NCBI GenBank assembly: GCA_910579785.1
Contig: CAJTVJ010000016.1
Span: 1 to 38,335, forward strand
Length of the DNA: 38,335 nucleotides
DNA from: an uncultured Christensenella sp.
GTDB taxonomy: Bacteria > Bacillota > Clostridia > Christensenellales > UBA3700
Reading direction: 5' to 3'
Shown: piece after piece, positions 1 through 6,851 of the stretch
Layout: the number at the start of each line of letters is the position of its first letter
Position numbering within the stretch: position 1 is the first letter of the stretch
The notes under the pieces: generated by a model
The model's input: the letters and a program-made list of their open reading frames with translations, nothing else
What the model was told of the DNA's origin: nothing
Database searches by the model: none
Position numbers and translations under genes: made by a program

Positions 1-214
1 CGACGGCGGCCTCTGCGCTGTCAAGTAATGCGTCCTGCAAGAACAAATCGCCGCAGGTATATCCGCACACGCAAAGCTCAGGCAACGCCAACAATTTGAC
101 TCCTATCTTATGCGCGTCTTTCATTGCTTTGACAATGCTGTCAGCATTTTTTTTACAGTCGCCGACCGCGACTTCTATGGACGCCGCTCCGCACTTAATA
201 AATCCGTCTTTCAT
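1..214 (-). CDS. nadE: Glutamine-dependent NAD(+) synthetase, N-terminal part (cut by window edge)
   Basis: Only the first 71 codons are present; the gene runs off the left edge. The product should make NAD from deamido-NAD, with the N-terminal nitrilase-type domain releasing ammonia from glutamine for the C-terminal synthetase domain. The visible residues begin MKDGFIKCGAASIEVAVGD and contain PELCVCGYTCGDLFLQD near residues 44-60, the typical first part of the glutaminase domain of bacterial NadE; the Glu of PEL is the expected first catalytic triad residue (family knowledge). The start is the ATG at 214, preceded by an AGAGGAAAAG ribosome site. It diverges from the ABC exporter genes, with a 20-base palindrome in the shared gap. 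The lysine and cysteine of the triad and the synthetase domain lie outside the window. Confidence 0.85.
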   Translation of the reverse strand, partial: MKDGFIKCGAASIEVAVGDCKKNADSIVKAMKDAHKIGVKLLALPELCVCGYTCGDLFLQDALLDSAEAAV

Positions 215-266
215 CTTTTCCTCTTTTTTTGCATAATAAATTATTGCCGAATTTAACAAGAATACT

Positions 267-286
267 ACAAAAGATTTATCTTTTGT
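267..286. promoter_or_regulatory. Perfect 9-2-9 dyad in the divergent nadE/ABC gap
   Basis: ACAAAAGAT, TT, ATCTTTTGT form a perfect palindrome between two divergent genes. The two-base loop makes a terminator unlikely, and none is needed between divergent starts. It ends 17 bases before the -35 box of the downstream ABC promoter. It could be an operator for either gene; the regulator is unknown. Confidence 0.4.
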
Positions 287-303
287 CTTATCATATTAAA
301 CGG

Positions 304-332
304 TTGATTTATCCGCATTTTGATTATATAAT
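304..332 (+). promoter_or_regulatory. Housekeeping-type promoter for the ABC exporter pair
   Basis: TTGATT (304-309) and TATAAT (327-332) are separated by 17 bases, giving a start near 339, about 40 bases before the ATG at 379. An AGGAAAAGG ribosome site lies just upstream of that ATG. Confidence 0.7.
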
Positions 333-378
333 ATTTTATATCAATTTTAAGCGATAGTCAATTAAGGAAAAGGTATTT

Positions 379-2130
379 ATGTCAAATCTTTATCCATATC
401 TCAAAAAGTACAAAAAACATCTTGTACTCGGACCTATATTCAAACTTCTCGAAGCTATATTCGAGCTTATCGTGCCTTACGTCATGGCAAAACTAATAGA
501 CGAAGGCATCAACAACGCCAACAAGACTTTTATCTTTGAAATGGGAGGCATATTAGTGCTGCTCTCCGTCGTCGGTCTTGCCGCCGCGCTCTTTTGTCAG
601 TACGTCGCGTCCCGTTGCTCGCAAGGGTTTGGCACAGAACTTCGAAACGTGCTTTTCTATCACATCAACACGCTGTCTATGAGCAAGAGCGACGAATACG
701 GAGTATCGTCCATGGTCACGCGTTTTAACAGCGACGTCAACCAAGTCCAACTCGGCGTGGCTATGCTGATAAGACTTGCGATACGCGCCCCGTTCCTTGT
801 AATAGGAGCAACGGTATCTGCTATAATCTTAAAGCCGTCTATGTGCTGGATATTCCTCGTCGCAGCGCCGCTTGTGGCGTTGGTGCTTTGGCTTATAATG
901 TCAAAGACCCTGCCCGTATATACCAAAAATCAAAAGAAGCTTGACAGGATAACCGCCATTGCGCGCGAGGACCTCAACGGAATGAGAGTCGTAAGAGCAT
1001 TCACCGAACAGGAGAGAGAACAAGCGCGATTTGAGTCCTCCACCGACGACTATGCCAAGAGCGTAATTGCGATAGGACGCGTATCGGCGCTTCTCAATCC
1101 GCTGTCGTTTATGATAATCAACCTTGCGATAGTCGCGCTGCTCTATTTCGGCGGCAATAAGATAAACGCCGGCGCGCTCACCCAAGGCGAACTGATAGCC
1201 TTTATCAACTATATGATGCAGATATCTCTCGCGCTTGTCGTACTTGCCAACGTGATGGTACTCTTTTCAAAGTCTTACGCTTCTGCAAAGAGAGTGAGCG
1301 AACTTCTTGCTACGCAGTCCGACGTAAAGGACAACGACGAAGAAGTCAGCGAAGTGCAAGACGCTCCGATGATTTCTTTTAAAGACGTATACTTCCAATA
1401 CGGCAGCGGCTCTCCCGCTTTAAAGGGACTTTCCGTAGACATATTCAAAGGCGAGACCGTGGGTATCATCGGAGGTACGGGAAGCGGCAAATCTACGCTT
1501 GTCAACCTATTGCCGAGATTTTACGACGTAAGCCAAGGAAGTCTTGAAATACAAGGCGTGGATATAAAGAATTATCCGCTCAAACAGTTGCGCAGTAAAA
1601 TAGGACTTGTTCCCCAACAGGCGATGCTTTTCAGCGGAAGTATAAGATCGAATATGCTGTGGCGCAAAGCCGACGCAACGGAGGAAGAGATAGAAGTCGC
1701 GTTGAAAACTGCGCAGGCTTACGACTTTGTCATGGCGAAGGAAAAAGGACTCGACTCACCCGTGCAGCAAAAGGGCAAAAACTTCTCAGGCGGTCAGCGT
1801 CAGCGTCTGTCCATTGCAAGAGCTTTGGTAGGAAATCCTCAGATACTCATTCTCGACGACTCTATGAGCGCGCTCGACTTTGCGACCGATCTCGCATTGA
1901 GGCGCGGTCTCAGCGAAAACTTGCCGGAAGACACCGTCAAGATAATCATATCCCAAAGAGCTACGTCGATAAAAGACGCGTCGAAGATAATCGTACTTGA
2001 CAAGGGCAACGTCGTCGGCATAGGTCCTCACGACGAACTAATGCGCACCTGTGATATATATCAAGAGATATACTCTTCACAGCAAAAGACTGCAAAAGAA
2101 TTGACGGAGGACGCTAAGAATGAATACTAA
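379..2130 (+). CDS. ABC exporter half-transporter, degenerate-site subunit
   Basis: A 583-residue permease-ATPase fusion with six expected membrane spans in the first 300 residues and a nucleotide-binding domain from about residue 335. Walker A is GGTGSGKST (365-373) and the signature is SGGQR (470-474). After the Walker B Asp (493) the usual catalytic Glu is Asp494, and the H-loop His is Gln526 (SQRATSI). This pairing of changes is known from the non-catalytic subunit of heterodimeric exporters such as TM287/288 and BmrC/D. It therefore probably works only with the next gene, which has canonical residues and overlaps it by 11 bases. Substrate unknown: drugs, lipids or peptides are all possible for this family. 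The start is supported by the ribosome site and a good promoter. Confidence 0.9.
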   Translation: MSNLYPYLKKYKKHLVLGPIFKLLEAIFELIVPYVMAKLIDEGINNANKTFIFEMGGILVLLSVVGLAAALFCQYVASRCSQGFGTELRNVLFYHINTLSMSKSDEYGVSSMVTRFNSDVNQVQLGVAMLIRLAIRAPFLVIGATVSAIILKPSMCWIFLVAAPLVALVLWLIMSKTLPVYTKNQKKLDRITAIAREDLNGMRVVRAFTEQEREQARFESSTDDYAKSVIAIGRVSALLNPLSFMIINLAIVALLYFGGNKINAGALTQGELIAFINYMMQISLALVVLANVMVLFSKSYASAKRVSELLATQSDVKDNDEEVSEVQDAPMISFKDVYFQYGSGSPALKGLSVDIFKGETVGIIGGTGSGKSTLVNLLPRFYDVSQGSLEIQGVDIKNYPLKQLRSKIGLVPQQAMLFSGSIRSNMLWRKADATEEEIEVALKTAQAYDFVMAKEKGLDSPVQQKGKNFSGGQRQRLSIARALVGNPQILILDDSMSALDFATDLALRRGLSENLPEDTVKIIISQRATSIKDASKIIVLDKGNVVGIGPHDELMRTCDIYQEIYSSQQKTAKELTEDAKNEY

Positions 2131-3877
2131 AAAAGAAAATGCGCTTTTTAGACTTTTGAGCTACACCAAGCCGTACGCTCCCCTTCTCGTCATTTCGATA
2201 ATAGCGTCGCTTCTCTCTGTCGCGGTATCGATACTCATACCGCTGATGACGGGATATGCGATAGACTATATGGTCGAAGGCGCAGTAGACTTTGATAAAG
2301 TATTTGATTATATCTACATCATAGTCGCAATGATAGCGGTGGGCGCTATTTCGCAGTGGACGCTGACGACAAGCGTCAACGCGTTGACTTGCAAAACTGT
2401 GCGAGGCATACGCAATCAACTCTTTCAGCATATCAACAACTTGCCGCTCAGCTATATAGATTCCCAGCGCCAAGGCGATATCATTGCGCGCATTTCTGGC
2501 GATATCGATCAAGTGTCCGAGGGGCTTTTGCAAGGCTTCACTCAACTTTTCAGCGGCATTATGACGATAGGCGCAACGCTCGGCATACTCTTCTATATAA
2601 ATTGGATAATCGCCCTCGTTGTGCTGGTGCTCACTCCTCTTTCGCTATTCGTCGCCTGGTTTATCACCAAGCGTTCGCATAAGACCTTTGCGGCGCAGGC
2701 TGTCAAGAGAGGAGAAATAAGCGGATACGTCGAAGAAATTTTTTCCGGCAGAAATCTAATACAGGCTTTCTCGCAAGAAGATAATTGCCAAGTCGATTTC
2801 AAAAAGCTTAACACAGAACTCTATGACTGCGGATTTAAGTCGCAATTCTACGGCGCGCTTATCAATCCGTGCACAAGGTTTGTCAACAACTTGGTATACG
2901 CATGCGTTGGCGTAGTAGGCGCATTGATCGCGCTTTGGGCAGGCGCGCCCAAGTCGCTTTCTCCCGGACTTCTCGCCACCTGTCTGACGTACGCCAATCA
3001 ATACACAAAGCCTTTCAACGAGATTACGGGCGTCATTACTGAAATACAGTCGGCAGTCGCGGCAGCCAAGAGAATGTTTGACCTTTTGGACGTTGAGGAA
3101 GAAGATGACGATTCTGCCAACGAGATACTTGACGAATGCGACGGCACTCTCGACATACAGGACGTATATTTCAGTTACTCCCCCGAAAGACCGCTCATAC
3201 AGGGACTCAACTTGCACGTAAAGCAAGGTCAGAAGATAGCCATCGTCGGTCCGACGGGTTGCGGAAAGACAACTCTTATAAATCTGCTTATGAGGTTTTA
3301 CGACGTCAATGACGGCAGCATTAAAGTATCGGGCAAAGACGTCCGTGATATTACAAGACATTCTTTAAGAGACAACTACGGTATGGTCTTGCAAGACAGC
3401 TGGCTTTTTGCAGGCACGATTCGCGACAATATAGCATACGGCAAAGCCGACGCAACTGACGAAGAGATAATACAGGCTGCCCGACTTGCCAATGCCGACG
3501 ACTTTATAGAGAAATTCCCCGATAAGTACGACACACTGCTTACAGAAAACGGCGACAATCTCTCGCAAGGTCAAAGACAGCTTCTTTGCATTGCAAGAAT
3601 AATGCTCACGCATCCCCCGATGCTCATTCTCGACGAGGCAACGTCGTCGATAGATACGCGTACGGAAATGAAGATACAAAACGCTTTTTATACGATAATG
3701 CAAGGCAGGACGTCATTTATCGTGGCGCACAGACTCTCTACGATAAGAGAATGCGACATCATCTTAGTAATGAAAGACGGCAATATCATCGAACAAGGCA
3801 GTCATAAGGCTCTTCTTGATATGCGCGGATTTTATTACAACCTCTATAATTCTCAATTTGAGGGGAGCAAAGCCTAA
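2120..3877 (+). CDS. ABC exporter half-transporter, catalytic-site subunit
   Basis: A 585-residue permease-ATPase fusion, partner of the preceding gene, whose stop it overlaps by 11 bases, so translation is probably coupled. Membrane segments fill roughly residues 20-310. The ATPase domain has Walker A GPTGCGKTT (377-385), signature LSQGQRQ (481-487), Walker B Asp505 followed by the catalytic Glu506, and H-loop His537 (AHRLSTI), all intact. Together the two proteins would form one consensus and one degenerate ATP site, as in TM287/288-type exporters (family knowledge). Substrate cannot be read from sequence. No terminator is seen after the stop; the ilvN promoter begins about 20 bases downstream. 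Confidence 0.9.
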   Translation: MNTKKENALFRLLSYTKPYAPLLVISIIASLLSVAVSILIPLMTGYAIDYMVEGAVDFDKVFDYIYIIVAMIAVGAISQWTLTTSVNALTCKTVRGIRNQLFQHINNLPLSYIDSQRQGDIIARISGDIDQVSEGLLQGFTQLFSGIMTIGATLGILFYINWIIALVVLVLTPLSLFVAWFITKRSHKTFAAQAVKRGEISGYVEEIFSGRNLIQAFSQEDNCQVDFKKLNTELYDCGFKSQFYGALINPCTRFVNNLVYACVGVVGALIALWAGAPKSLSPGLLATCLTYANQYTKPFNEITGVITEIQSAVAAAKRMFDLLDVEEEDDDSANEILDECDGTLDIQDVYFSYSPERPLIQGLNLHVKQGQKIAIVGPTGCGKTTLINLLMRFYDVNDGSIKVSGKDVRDITRHSLRDNYGMVLQDSWLFAGTIRDNIAYGKADATDEEIIQAARLANADDFIEKFPDKYDTLLTENGDNLSQGQRQLLCIARIMLTHPPMLILDEATSSIDTRTEMKIQNAFYTIMQGRTSFIVAHRLSTIRECDIILVMKDGNIIEQGSHKALLDMRGFYYNLYNSQFEGSKA

Positions 3878-3887
3878 ACCGATTGAT

Positions 3888-3925
3888 AAAAATCAGTTGA
3901 TTTTTGCGCTGTCAATATGTATAAT
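3888..3925 (+). promoter_or_regulatory. ilvN promoter with overlapping dyad
   Basis: TTGATT (3897-3902) and TATAAT (3920-3925) are spaced by 17 bases. The -35 box is embedded in an 8-2-8 dyad, AAAAATCA-GT-TGATTTTT (3888-3905), a natural place for a repressor. The start would be near 3932, with a GAGGTG ribosome site before the ATG at 3948. Confidence 0.6.
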
Positions 3926-3947
3926 AGATAACAACAAGAGGTGAAAT

Positions 3948-4448
3948 ATGAAAAATATCATATCAATAGTCGTAAAAAATAATTCAAGTGTGCTGGCAAG
4001 AATATCTTCTTTATTCGGAAGAAGAGGTTTTAATATAGACTCACTTTCAGTCAGCGCGACCGACGACCCGCATATTTCAAGAATTACAGTCGTTGCGCAA
4101 AGCGACGAGAGCGGTCTTGCGCAAATCATAAGCCAGACCAAGAAATTACAGGAGACAATAAGCGTTCAAGCCCTTGAAGAGAGCAAGAGCGTATTCCGCG
4201 AGCTCATGCTCGTCAAAATACTCACCGCCAACGGCGCGTTTTTTGACAAATTCGTCATTGAGCAATGCGACAGCTTCGGCGCGATTGTTGTAGACGTAAC
4301 GGAAAAATCTATGATAATAGAACTGACGGGTACGTCTGACAAGCTTGACAGTTTTATGTCTACCCTCTCCAACAGTCAAAAGGACAAAGGTTTTACTATC
4401 TCCAAGGTATGCCGTACAGGTATCACCGCAATAGAACGCGGAGTATAA
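3948..4448 (+). CDS. ilvN: Acetolactate synthase small (regulatory) subunit
   Basis: 166 residues, the usual length of IlvN/IlvH. It binds the catalytic large subunit and gives branched-chain amino acid feedback control of the first common step in valine, leucine and isoleucine synthesis (family knowledge). The N-terminal ACT domain is clear: SVLARISSLFGRRGFNIDSL near residues 14-33, followed by a typical ISRITVVAQSDE strand. The C-terminal half (from about 80, RELMLVKI) matches the second IlvN domain. No large-subunit gene (ilvB) lies in the window on either side, which is unusual because the two are normally adjacent. It is monocistronic, with its own promoter and a strong terminator. Confidence 0.9.
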   Translation: MKNIISIVVKNNSSVLARISSLFGRRGFNIDSLSVSATDDPHISRITVVAQSDESGLAQIISQTKKLQETISVQALEESKSVFRELMLVKILTANGAFFDKFVIEQCDSFGAIVVDVTEKSMIIELTGTSDKLDSFMSTLSNSQKDKGFTISKVCRTGITAIERGV

Positions 4449-4465
4449 AGCAATTAAAGCAAATC

Positions 4466-4496
4466 AAGCGAGGTTTTGGACGCCTCGCTTTTTTTA
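4466..4496 (+). terminator. Rho-independent terminator of ilvN
   Basis: Perfect 8-bp stem AAGCGAGG / CCTCGCTT (4466-4473, 4483-4490), 9-base loop, then a T run. Confidence 0.85.
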
Positions 4497-4506
4497 TTTT
4501 ATAAAG

Positions 4507-4538
4507 TCGATATAATAAATTATCGATATAATAAATTA
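4507..4538. repeat. Tandem 16-base AT-rich direct repeat
   Basis: Two exact copies of TCGATATAATAAATTA stand head to tail. The core TATAATAAAT recurs near 4634, 4661 and 4748 and again at 23309. The copies lie between the ilvN terminator and the promoter of the next gene. Function unknown. Confidence 0.6.
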
Positions 4539-4610
4539 AGATATATCAAATTGTTTTGATACGGCTTGTCAAAATATCATTTGAATTTAAATAATTACTT
4601 TGCATTTTGT

Positions 4611-4639
4611 TTGCCATATCATTAAAAATGATTTATAAT
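4611..4639 (+). promoter_or_regulatory. Predicted promoter of the O-antigen-ligase-like gene
   Basis: TTGCCA (4611-4616) and TATAAT (4634-4639) are 17 bases apart; the spacer carries a short ATCATT/AATGAT dyad. The start near 4646 would leave a 5' leader of about 70 bases. Confidence 0.5.
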
Positions 4640-4714
4640 AAATGAAGTACAGTCGTATAATATAATAAATTAAAATACGGCGCATTGAAGAGCTATCTTC
4701 TTTGGAGACAGAAA

Positions 4715-6229
4715 TTGGCAAAAGTGCTAGTGTGCCTAAATACAGGCTATAATAAATTTCAAAGTGCGATGAGAAAAATCCTTTATACGGACTTTTATCT
4801 TGTCACCGTCTCTATTGTAACTTTTTTTGGCTGGCTTGTCGGCTGGCTTTTGGACCAGGCTCACTTACAGCAAAACCCCGATTCTCTTACGCGCTCCCCT
4901 TACGGCGCAGTAATATCAGTCCTTATTGCTTGCGCGGTACTTTTGACCGCAGACGACATACTGCCCTTGACAATCAACATTTTCAGCGCGGCGCTTTTGG
5001 TATACTCCGATAATATTCAAAACTATATCTATCTTTGGCCGCTGATAATCCCGTTTGTGATATGCTGTATAATCTTTGCTATTAAAAACGGCAGACATAA
5101 ATTCAATAAAGGCAGACTGTTTTGGCCGTTTATAGCCGTCATATATGCAATGCTGATAGGCGGCGCAGGCGTAATGATAAAACAAGACTTCATAAGGGTC
5201 ATACCTGAATTTTTGATGCTTGGGCTTGGCGTACCCGCGATATACTTATTGTATAATCATTTCTTAAAGGACGACGCAAAGCGCGACATACCTCTATACT
5301 TTGCTAAATCAATGATGTATATAGGACTTGTCATGTGTTTTCAGCTTATCACTGTAATCACCAAAAGCAACGTGCCTATACGCGAATGGTATAATACTGC
5401 TTGGGAGACCGGTTGGGCAAATCGCAACTTGATAGCAACGTGTTTGGTGTTTACCGCAGGTATGACGGCGTATCTGTCAACTCGGTACAGACAAGGCTGG
5501 ATATTTATCGGACTGAGCGTTTTTCAATACGCGTGTCTTATCTTGACTTTTAGCCGCGGAGGCATACTCTTCGGCGCAATAAGCGCAGTATTGGTAATTG
5601 CCTTTACGTTTATAAAAGCTCCCAAAAAGATTATTCACGGCGTATATCTTGTTATCGTAGCATTTGTTACGTTGATCATATATATTGCTCTTAAAGACGA
5701 TATAAATGCCGTGTTTGTATCATTGTTGGACAGAGGTTTCGGCACGTCGGGCAGAGACGTATTGTATAAAGAAGCTATTGAGCTGTTCAAAGCTCACCCG
5801 CTGTTCGGCGTAGGCAGAGGCTATTTGGGTCCAAATTATAAACTCAATTCAGTAGGCGTATATTGGTTTCACTCTACGGTATTACAAGTCGCAGCCACAA
5901 TGGGTATAGTGGGTCTTGCCGCATATGCTTATTACTATTACGTTAGATTTGCAATTTTGTTTAAGAACTTTAAATATTCTTTCAATCTCTTCTGTCTTGC
6001 AATATTTGTAGGATTTGAGGGCTATTCCCTTATCAACGTAGGCACAATGAGAGCTTATCCGTGTATGATGTTGGTCGTCGTCATGGTCTTGCTTATGGAG
6101 CGTATTCCACAAGATTACAGCGGATACGTCACGCCTTACAACTACTCCACTCCTTGGGGAGGCATTATCGCAGAAAAAGAACATGCCTTTGCCGAAAAAA
6201 TTCGCGCTAAATACAATCTAAAAAAATAA
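4715..6229 (+). CDS. O-antigen ligase / polymerase-type (Wzy_C) membrane protein
   Basis: An integral membrane protein of about 504 residues with some ten to twelve hydrophobic spans. The Wzy_C family hallmark lies in the last third: a long loop with HPLFGVGRGYLGPN followed by FHSTVLQVAATMGIVGLAAY. Family members join or polymerise glycan chains on lipid carriers at the outer face of the membrane; in a Gram-positive cell this suggests capsule, teichoic-acid-like or surface glycan assembly (inference). The start is uncertain. TTG at 4715 is chosen because GGAG sits 7 bases upstream; the upstream TTG at 4685 and the ATG at 4769 are in frame but lack a ribosome site. No glycosyltransferases are adjacent, so its glycan is unknown. 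It ends at a strong terminator. Confidence 0.75.
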   Translation: MAKVLVCLNTGYNKFQSAMRKILYTDFYLVTVSIVTFFGWLVGWLLDQAHLQQNPDSLTRSPYGAVISVLIACAVLLTADDILPLTINIFSAALLVYSDNIQNYIYLWPLIIPFVICCIIFAIKNGRHKFNKGRLFWPFIAVIYAMLIGGAGVMIKQDFIRVIPEFLMLGLGVPAIYLLYNHFLKDDAKRDIPLYFAKSMMYIGLVMCFQLITVITKSNVPIREWYNTAWETGWANRNLIATCLVFTAGMTAYLSTRYRQGWIFIGLSVFQYACLILTFSRGGILFGAISAVLVIAFTFIKAPKKIIHGVYLVIVAFVTLIIYIALKDDINAVFVSLLDRGFGTSGRDVLYKEAIELFKAHPLFGVGRGYLGPNYKLNSVGVYWFHSTVLQVAATMGIVGLAAYAYYYYVRFAILFKNFKYSFNLFCLAIFVGFEGYSLINVGTMRAYPCMMLVVVMVLLMERIPQDYSGYVTPYNYSTPWGGIIAEKEHAFAEKIRAKYNLKK

Positions 6230-6244
6230 ATCAAAAATTAAACG

Positions 6245-6268
6245 AAAGGACGGCTTGCCGTCCTTTTT
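6245..6268 (+). terminator. Terminator of the Wzy_C gene
   Basis: GGACGG-CTTG-CCGTCC hairpin extended by AAA/TTT pairs and ending in a T run. Confidence 0.85.
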
Positions 6269-6306
6269 AGTTACCGACGCTCACCCAAACTTGTAAGCGC
6301 ATGCTT

Positions 6307-6451
6307 ATCACCTCGACCATAGCTGAGAGGTTTAATCCTTTTGAAATTATAACTCGTTGAGTTTTCTCCGCTACGGTCGTAAGGAGCGCAGCGACGGCAT
6401 AGCGAGCAAGCAGATGCGTCTCGTGCGAGCGTCAATGACGATTCTCTCCCA
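6307..6451. repeat. Palindromic repeat unit with GC-rich module (block A, unit 1)
   Basis: A diverged left arm (CACCTCGACC...GAGAGGTTTAATCC, 6309-6338) is followed by a right arm start (TTGAGTTTTCTCCGCTACGG) that switches at about 6379 into a GC-rich module of roughly 70 bases (GTAAGGAGCG...GACGATTCTCTCCC). The same module occurs at about 13182 and 28401, again fused to a right-arm start. It has no ribosome site and no convincing coding potential. Confidence 0.75.
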
Positions 6452-6470
6452 GACTTGTAGGTATATATTT

Positions 6471-6549
6471 GGTCACCTCGACCAACGCGGAGAGGTCTAA
6501 TCCTTTTATTTTAATTCGTTGAGATTTCTCCGCTACGGTCGAAATGACC
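6471..6549. repeat. Complete palindromic repeat (block A, unit 2)
   Basis: The cleanest full unit in the window. Left arm GGTCACCTCGACC...GCGGAGAGGTCTAATCC and right arm GAGATTTCTCCGC...GGTCGAAATGACC form an imperfect inverted repeat of about 79 bases with a short AT-rich middle. RNA from either strand could fold into a long hairpin. Confidence 0.8.
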
Positions 6550-6675
6550 GAATTTTGCTTTCAATATCTCCTCATTTGGTTACTTTACCAACGAATCATA
6601 TCCCCTACATACTTAATCAATAAAAATGCTAAGTCATTTCGACTGAAACGTAGTGAAATGGAGAAATCTCATCCT
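6550..6675. repeat. Repeat linker and single left arm (block A, unit 3)
   Basis: 6550-6631 is an AT-rich linker containing CATATCCCCTACA, shared with the linkers near 13020, 28250, 37830 and 38000. It leads directly into a left arm (GTCATTTCGACTGAAACG...GGAGAAATCTCATCC, 6633-6674) with no right arm following; the 68-base repeat starts 11 bases later. Confidence 0.7.
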
Positions 6676-6685
6676 ATTATTGTGC

Positions 6686-6753
6686 TTGCCTAAATAAAAT
6701 GCGGAGATTGGTTGTATTTTTGTACGTGCGACGACAACCGAGCGGTGAGCGTA
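6686..6753. repeat. 68-base exact repeat, copy 1
   Basis: The 68 bases from TTGCCTAAATAAAATGCGGA to CGAGCGGTGAGCGTA recur without mismatch at 38234-38301. Both copies follow a left arm ending in CCTATT plus a few bases. After 6753 come further hairpin-forming sequences (GTACTAGCGTAC, and AGAGCGC/GCGCTCT near 6787-6812) that are absent from the second copy. A short open frame starts at the ATG in the repeat (6699) but has no ribosome site, so I do not call it a gene. Confidence 0.85.
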
Positions 6754-6851
6754 CTAGCGTACGTGATCCCGAGGGCGTTCTAGTCGAAGAGCGCACCTAT
6801 AAGGCGCGCTCTGTTAGTGCAAAAAGACGGCTGATATACGCATTTTGCTTG

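Noticed and set aside
4715..4753. TTGGCA...TATAAT promoter inside the start of the Wzy_C gene
   Set aside because: The 27-base spacing is not functional; the pair at 4611-4639 with 17 bases is better.
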